From Candidatus Altimarinota bacterium (GTDB lineage: Bacteria; Patescibacteriota; Gracilibacteria; BD1-5; UBA6164): DNA of 64,000 bases. The stretch covers positions 186,001 through 250,000 of the forward strand of contig JACFNZ010000001.1 in assembly GCA_019454605.1 (NCBI GenBank), in the 5' to 3' direction. The position numbers and the translations under genes were made by a program. The notes under the pieces are model-generated. The model searched no databases. It was not told the origin of the DNA and saw only the letters and a list, made by a program, of their open reading frames with translations. Of this stretch, positions 58,752-64,000 are shown in pieces; the first letter of the stretch is position 1; the number at the start of each line of letters is the position of its first letter.

Positions 58752-60242
58752 TTAATTTTTAAAAATATTTAGAAAATCCTCTGATTCAATAGTTATTGTT
58801 TTATCTATTCATACAATAAATTTTATTCATAATCATCTTAATATATTTGCTTTTTCATCTTTTGGAGATTTTTTATATGTTCATGGTAGGTCTTTAAATA
58901 ATTCTAAATAATTATTTATAATATCTTCATAATTAATTTTTGTATTTTCTTTTTCTTTTAATTTTTCTTTTAAGAATACAATATCTTCTTGAAATGATGA
59001 TAATTTATTTATCATAATCTTTTTTAATTCTTCATTATCAAATCTTCAAATCTCAAAGATATTATCATCTATCTTTTTCTCTTTTAATAATATTTCTGAT
59101 TTTATGTATTTAATTTCTGATTTTTGTTCTTCTATTAAAACTGAAATTTTTGATAAAAAACTTTCCTTTAAAATTATTAACATTTCATCTGATAAATTAT
59201 AATTAATTATTTGTTTTTCCATCTCATCAAATAATTTTTGTTCTCATATATTTACCTTATAGTTATAATTTTTAGTTGATTGTCTATAATAGATTTTTCA
59301 AGTTTTATTACTTTTATATGGTTGTAATGCCTTTCAAAATACATCAAAAACCATTTTATCCAAATAATGACTATTTTGATTTTTTGATTTATTAATATTT
59401 GAAGTTCAGTGTTTCCTTTTATTTAATTTATTATATTCTTGAACTTTATAAAAAGTTTCAGGTCAAACTATTACCTCAAATCAAATATTCTTTATTGCTT
59501 TTTCTTCTCAATTAAATTCAAATATTCAAGTATATATTTGATGTGAAAGAATACCACCTATAAAATCTCAATCTTTATTATATCATTTTTTTATAAATTC
59601 ATCTGCTATTTCTTTAAAAGAGCATCATTTTAATCTCATATTAAATGCTAATCTTACTAAAAGCATTTCTTCTGGAACTATATTAATAACATTTTTTGAG
59701 ATATGTTTATATCAAAATGGAAATCTATGAGGCCATATTCAATTTGATTTATCAAGTTCTTGTCTATCTTTTACTGATTCAGATACTTCACTATTATCTT
59801 TTTTTGCTTGTGCTAAATCTATTTCTAAATTACTTACATTAATTTTACTATTAACATCATAATATCAATTTTTTGTTATTATAGCCTTATGTATCTTTTT
59901 TTCCTTTCCTTCAATAAGTTTTAAAAAAGATATCATATCATCACTATTCCTTGATATTCTACTTGGTTTCCACACAATTACATAATCACATTCATATTTA
60001 TTAATTGCTTCTAACATTTTATTAAATTCTGGCCTTTGCTTTCATCATTGTTTAGCACTCTGGCTTTCATAAATAAATCATTCTGCTGGAATATCACAAA
60101 TATTTCAATCTAATCAAATTACTTCAAGATTATGGTGTTTTTTTAATATTTTAATAACTGCCTTTGTTTGAAGTTCAAAACTTGCTTGTTGTTTATCTTT
60201 TCTATCTGTTGATTTTCTTAAATACACAAAACATGTTTCCAT
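58752..60242 (-). CDS. Large serine recombinase 2
   Basis: 496 aa. Begins M-E-T-C-F-V-Y-L-R-K-S-T-D-R with the catalytic Ser at about 11, then V-W-K-P-S-R-I-S-R-N. The catalytic domain has an insert (Glu/Gly/Tyr-rich, about residues 45-75) not seen in the first recombinase. A recombinase domain and a coiled coil follow. Many TGA codons are sense. It precedes recombinase 1 by 3 bases, so the two are co-expressed. Two paralogous large serine recombinases could form a heteromeric integrase. Confidence 0.9.
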
Positions 60243-60258
60243 AAATATTGCTTATAAA

Positions 60259-61179
60259 TTATAAAATATTGCTTAAAAAATTATTTACAAAATCAATTCA
60301 CTTATTTATTTCTTTTTCTGAAATATTATTTTTATCTCATAATTTTAATATATCTTCTTTTATTTTTTCAATTTTTAGTTCTGGTGCTTTTCTTTTTGAA
60401 CTTGCTATAAAATAATCAAAAAACTCACCTGTTTTTATAACTTTTTCTTTTTGTTCTTCATCTTCATTATCATCATATTTATTTACAACAAGAATTTTCT
60501 TTAATGAATTTATATCTGTTTGATTATCTACCTGAACTAATATTGGAGTTATAATAATTTGTTTTTTAATTTTATCATTTTCTTTTATTTCATAAACATC
60601 TACTGTTTTTCATTTCCATCTTTCATAAATATCAATAGTTCTTTTATAACTTTCAATTTTACTTGCTAATCTTTTTGTTTTTTCACTTGGTTCTTCTCAA
60701 CCTGCTGGCTTTTGTTCTATTAAAAAATCTGATAATGATTTTAATTCTTTTTGTTTATAAAAAGAATTAATTATATAAAAATTCACATCAATATTATTTC
60801 AATTCTCATCAAATGTAATTTCTCTATATGTATATAAATCAACTCAAAAAAGAAAATGATAATAGATATACAATAAATCTTTTAAAATCATATTTGCTTT
60901 TATTTGATGAAACCAAAAATAATAAAAATCTATTTTTAATCAATTTATTATAAGTCATGGGTATTCTATATCATCTTTTTTATCATCAACATAATTATTA
61001 GAATTTATAACTAATTTATTGAGTAATAAATAATTATCTTCTGATTTTAAAAAATCATTATATTGAATTACTCATAAAGTTTTAAAACAAAAATCATAAT
61101 TTTGTTTTATTCATTTCCTTTTATCAATTTCAGGAACATTAAAAATTAAATAATTTGTTTTTTGATTATTATTTGTCAT
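60259..61179 (-). CDS. Element protein of unknown function
   Basis: 306 aa, not recognised. Rich in Asn, Ile, Lys and Asp with aromatic-rich strands near the centre (F-Y-Y-F-W-F-H). A C-terminal Lys/Glu helix (about 260-306). No membrane helices or clear motifs. Directly upstream of recombinase 2 in the same direction, so part of the element operon. Confidence 0.7.
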
Positions 61180-61260
61180 AATTTAAAGTTTAAAAAATAA
61201 ATTTAAACACATTTTTCTTATTATAATAAAAATGGCTTCAAACTCAACTCTTTAGATGTA

Positions 61261-61318
61261 AAAGGTGTGTTTTGGCTTATTACACAAATAACACACCTTT
61301 ACACACCTAATGCCAAAA
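61261..61318 (-). ncRNA. Interleaved hairpin region at the end of an element gene
   Basis: Arm A (61261-61271, AAAGGTGTGTT) pairs with A' (61290-61300). B (61270-61276, TTTTGGC) pairs with B' (61312-61318, GCCAAAA). The order A-B-A'-B' again permits a pseudoknot. A third AGGTGTGT-type copy lies at 61301-61308. It overlaps the stop of the upstream minus-strand gene, so it may simply be an elaborate terminator. Confidence 0.4.
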
Positions 61319-61907
61319 TTGATTCTATATCTCTTTTTTTAATTTTTTTAATATTTTCAAAAAAATATATCTTTTCATTTCTATTGTTATTATCAACAAT
61401 AAAAACTTCTTTTTCTTTTAAAAAATCATAAAGGGCTCTGGCTCTAATCTGAATAATTCAAAGTTTTATAAGGTTTCTGACTGATAAATTTTTATTTAAT
61501 ATCAAATCAACTATTTTATCTATCAAATCTGTTTTTTTATTTTCAATAGTTTTTTGAATTTCAAATTTTAGAGGACTTTTTGATATTAAAAATCAAGATT
61601 CCTTTATTTTTGTAGAGTTATAAAAGATAATACTATTTTTTAGTATCTTTTCTCACAAATAAACACTATTAAAAGTTATGTTGTTATATTTTATATCAAA
61701 ATAGTTATTATATGTTTTTAAAATCAAATTTAATACATTTATAAAAGCATCAAAATTGTTATTTATAAAAGAAATATCTTCAATTCATAAATCTAATTCA
61801 ATTATAACAAAATTTTTGATTTTATAACTACTTTTTAATAGTCCTTTTGTTTTATATAAAAATTTATTCAGTCATGAATGCCATAAAATTTTTTCTAATT
61901 CATTCAT
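61299..61907 (-). CDS. Element protein of unknown function
   Basis: 202 aa, not recognised. Soluble, Ile/Lys/Asn-rich. The C-terminal part has L-S-V-R-N-L-I-K-L-G-I-I-Q-I-R-A-R-A, which looks like a helix-turn-helix, so DNA binding is possible. The gene start overlaps the end of the coiled-coil gene upstream by 13 bases, which suggests coupled translation. Confidence 0.65.
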
Positions 61908-62275
61908 TGTATTTCATAACTTAAATCATAAATATCATTTTCTTTTTCCCTGATTTTTATATTTATTTGTTTCACTTGTAATTCAAGTTTTTTGATTTTT
62001 GTTTCATTTTCTGCTTCCTTTTCAAAATTCATTGATGCTTCAAGTTTCAATTTATCAATTTCATTTTCAACTTCCTCTTTTTTTATTTTCATAGTTTCAA
62101 GAGTAATATTCTCTTTTTCAAGTTGTCTATATTTTTTAATTTTTTCATCATTATATCATCTATTTTGTTGAAATGGTGGATCTTCTGGACCATCTCAACC
62201 AATAAATTTTAAAATAAAGAAAAAAGCAAACATTCATAAAATAATATATAAAACCATATCATTATCTACATTCAT
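61895..62275 (-). CDS. Membrane-anchored coiled-coil protein
   Basis: 126 aa. An N-terminal membrane helix (about residues 7-24) is followed by G-G-D-G-P-E-D-P-P and then an almost continuous Glu/Lys coiled coil (about 45-120). Code 11 reads only the coiled coil and misses the helix and the last three codons, ending at TAG. Function unknown. First gene of the minus-strand element operon. Confidence 0.65.
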
Positions 62276-62337
62276 ACCAACAATAATTAAAAAATAAATT
62301 AGTAATTTTTAAATATAAAAAAGAAATAAAAAAACAA

Positions 62338-62376
62338 GCAAAAAATAAACTTTTTTAAAAAATCTTTTTTGCTTGA
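62338..62376. repeat. Inverted repeat between divergent element genes
   Basis: CAAGCAAAAAA and TTTTTTGCTTG separated by about 17 bases. A possible operator or bidirectional hairpin for the divergent genes at 61895 and 62428. Confidence 0.45.
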
Positions 62377-62427
62377 AAAAATATAAACTTTTTCTATTTA
62401 AAATTTATTATTTTTTAATTTAAAATT

Positions 62428-63258
62428 ATGATTTTAGAGACAAGGTTTAATATAGAAGTATTTAAAATAAATAATTATGCTGATTGATATAAGCATTTTT
62501 TATATTTTTTGATAAAATATTTTTTCAATAGTGAAAATTTTTCTGGAACTATAAAAAAACAAGATTATATAAAAAGATGAATAGAACTCTGATTTGAAAA
62601 AAGATTTTTAGAAAATGTTTATGATAAAGGAAAAAAAGATAATAAATTTTTGAAAATTAATTTTTATAAAAACTGAATTCATATCACTTTAAAAAGTCTT
62701 ATAGATAAAGAACAAGCAAAAAATTTAATTGTTTATATAGAGAATGAACTTTTAGAAAGAATAAAAGATTTGAATGATTTTAGATATTTATGTTATATGA
62801 TAGTGGCTTGTAGACCTTTAAAAACTGAAAATAATTTTAAACAAAGTGAATATTTCTATAAAAGTCCTTCAAGAACTATAAAAAGTATTTGAAGTAATTT
62901 TTGAAATATAGAAAAAGATGTAATGAGTAAAAGACTGAATGAAGCAAAAAAACATTTTCCTGATATTTTTAATATCACTTCAAGATATACAACTTATGAA
63001 TATTATAACAAAAAATACATAATTCAAATTAGCAATTTATATAGCATAAAGCAAGTGATATATAAACTTATAAAAAATAAAGTGAAGCAAAAATCAAAAT
63101 GAAAAGATTTTGAAAAAAGATTCTTTTATGTTGATACAAAATATATTAAAAGCCAAAATCAAGTATTTTGAAATTGGAAAAATGTAAATTGATTTTTGCC
63201 AAGTGAATGGTATGAAATTTTAGGAAAAAAAATAAAAGAGGAAGTTTTTAAATCATAA
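62428..63258 (+). CDS. Element protein of unknown function
   Basis: 276 aa, not recognised. Soluble and basic, with F-L-Y-F-L-I-K-Y-F-F in the N-terminal part, a Cys-containing strand Y-L-C-Y-M-I-V-A-C-R-P-L (about 127-140) and a lysine-rich patch (about 220-230). The basic charge, size and location ahead of a structured intergenic region make a DNA- or RNA-binding role such as replication initiation possible. No motif proves it. Confidence 0.65.
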
Positions 63259-63315
63259 CTTTCTCTTTTATTTGCCACCAATTTGACTTTAAAAATTTTT
63301 TAAATAAGATAAATA

Positions 63316-63448
63316 GGCTTACCAATTTAACTATTGCCCAAAAATGGGCTCCTTATTGTGTGTAAAGATGGAGAAAATAACCTTCCATCTTTAAAAATAT
63401 ACACAATATATTTCAATGTTAAGTGGGTAAGCGGGGTTATTTTCTCCA
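63316..63448 (+). ncRNA. Pseudoknot-capable structured RNA candidate
   Basis: Arms in order: C (63316-63331), a small GCCCA-AAAA-TGGGC hairpin (63336-63349), A (63355-63371), B (63370-63382), A' (63385-63407), C' (63418-63432) and B' (63435-63448). C/C' pair over about 13 of 15 bases. A/A' pair with one A-rich bulge. B/B' are perfectly complementary over 13 bases. B is in the A-loop and B' lies outside C, so a pseudoknot is needed to form all. It fills most of the gene-free stretch 63259-63539. Confidence 0.5.
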
Positions 63449-63484
63449 CTATTTAAATACGAAAAAATAAAAAATTTTCAAGTG

Positions 63485-63520
63485 AATAAGTAGAGATAAA
63501 TATGCTCTGCTTATTTTTTT
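63485..63520 (+). terminator. Terminator after the structured region
   Basis: AATAAGTAGAG stem, 9-base loop, CTCTGCTTATT and T run. It would end a transcript that covers 63316-63448. Confidence 0.65.
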
Positions 63521-63539
63521 ATTGTTTAATTATTTTCAT

Positions 63540-64000
63540 ATGAAAAAGTTTTTTTCATTATTATTAACTATTCTTATAGTTTGAAATATGTTTATATACA
63601 ATACTATAAATGCTGCTGGTATTGCTTTATCTGTTGATTATTCTAATTTTAATTGAGACCAAGAATTAAAAATTTCTTGAAGTATCAATAATAAAATTGA
63701 TAATTTATTATTAAAAAATTTTAGTTGAGATTATTATAATCAATTTAATTTTTTAAAAACTTTAAATACAAAAGTTATTGCTTTGTCAAAAAAAGTTTCT
63801 GTAAAACAAAAACCAATTATGGATGAATTAAAAAATTATTTAAGTATAAAATGAGATTTTATCTATAAAAAAAGTATGGTTGATGATAATGAAAAAATAA
63901 AAGAATTAGATAATACTTTTAAAAAATCATTACAAACAAAATGAATTACAATAAATAAAGTTATTGAAAATATTGATAATATAAATATTATATCTATTTC
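63540..64000 (+). CDS. Secreted protein, partial
   Basis: Runs off the end of the window (153 codons seen). A signal peptide (K-K-F-F-S-L-L-L-T-I-L-I-V-G, cleavage near N-A-A) is followed by an Asn/Lys-rich helical region with possible coiled coil. Not recognised. It lies within the element, after the structured RNA candidate, so could be surface cargo. Confidence 0.65.

Overview
This AT-rich window comes from a bacterium that reads TGA as glycine (genetic code 25), which points to Absconditabacteria (SR1) or Gracilibacteria in the Patescibacteria/CPR. The evidence is direct. Nearly every gene is a long frame only if TGA is sense, and TGA falls on invariant glycines: all three Walker A glycines of the PilB-like ATPase, the GatA glycines, the RecA, MiaA and KhpA glycine motifs, and the -1 glycine of a prepilin. 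Read with code 11, almost every gene breaks into fragments. Coordinates below use code 25, with TAA and TAG as stops.

Layout. 1-11,090 is mostly minus-strand: a partial HerA-type secretion ATPase, a RecO-like protein, YvcK, a cytosine-methylase/HNH restriction pair, AlaRS, a PilB/GspE ATPase, MiaA, a YjdF-like membrane protein, a 146-aa membrane protein and YidD. 11,095-16,898 holds two tRNAs, a 5S-23S-16S operon on the minus strand (no spacer tRNA, clear processing stems, three tandem promoters in a 92-bp repeat) and four more tRNAs. 17,200-27,850 carries Fe-type SOD, a FecR/CHASE2-cyclase pair, an FtsB-like protein, a VirB2/TrbC-like protein, KhpA, S16, tRNA-Leu, L28, S10, EF-Tu, two tiny basic proteins, tRNA-Ala, tRNA-Asp and an ATP-grasp/DUF1704 fusion.

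27,969-38,213 is the least familiar block: eight plus-strand genes, including a GH73-like muramidase, three large glycine-rich coiled-coil/membrane proteins (one with a PT-TG-like pre-toxin region), a thioredoxin-fold-like protein, a small membrane protein, a candidate papain-like peptidase and a small partner. I infer a cell-envelope or contact system. 38,284-57,195 follows with a metal/thiol set (HMA-TauE-cupredoxin protein and VKOR, which share an operator-like palindrome), glycosyltransferases, RecA, an exonuclease, a sigma4/HARE regulator, a prepilin operon, an RluA enzyme, a thioredoxin-cyclophilin-FKBP lipoprotein, Mfd, TsaB, GatA and a membrane-anchored HTH protein.

57,204-64,000 looks like an integrated element at a tRNA-Arg(CCT) gene. 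It has two large serine recombinases, several unrecognised proteins also written in code 25, a pseudoknot-capable intergenic region and a partial secreted protein. Under code 25 the first recombinase frame runs antisense through the whole tRNA gene. No CRISPR array or insertion sequence was seen. All annotations are from reading by eye, without database searches.
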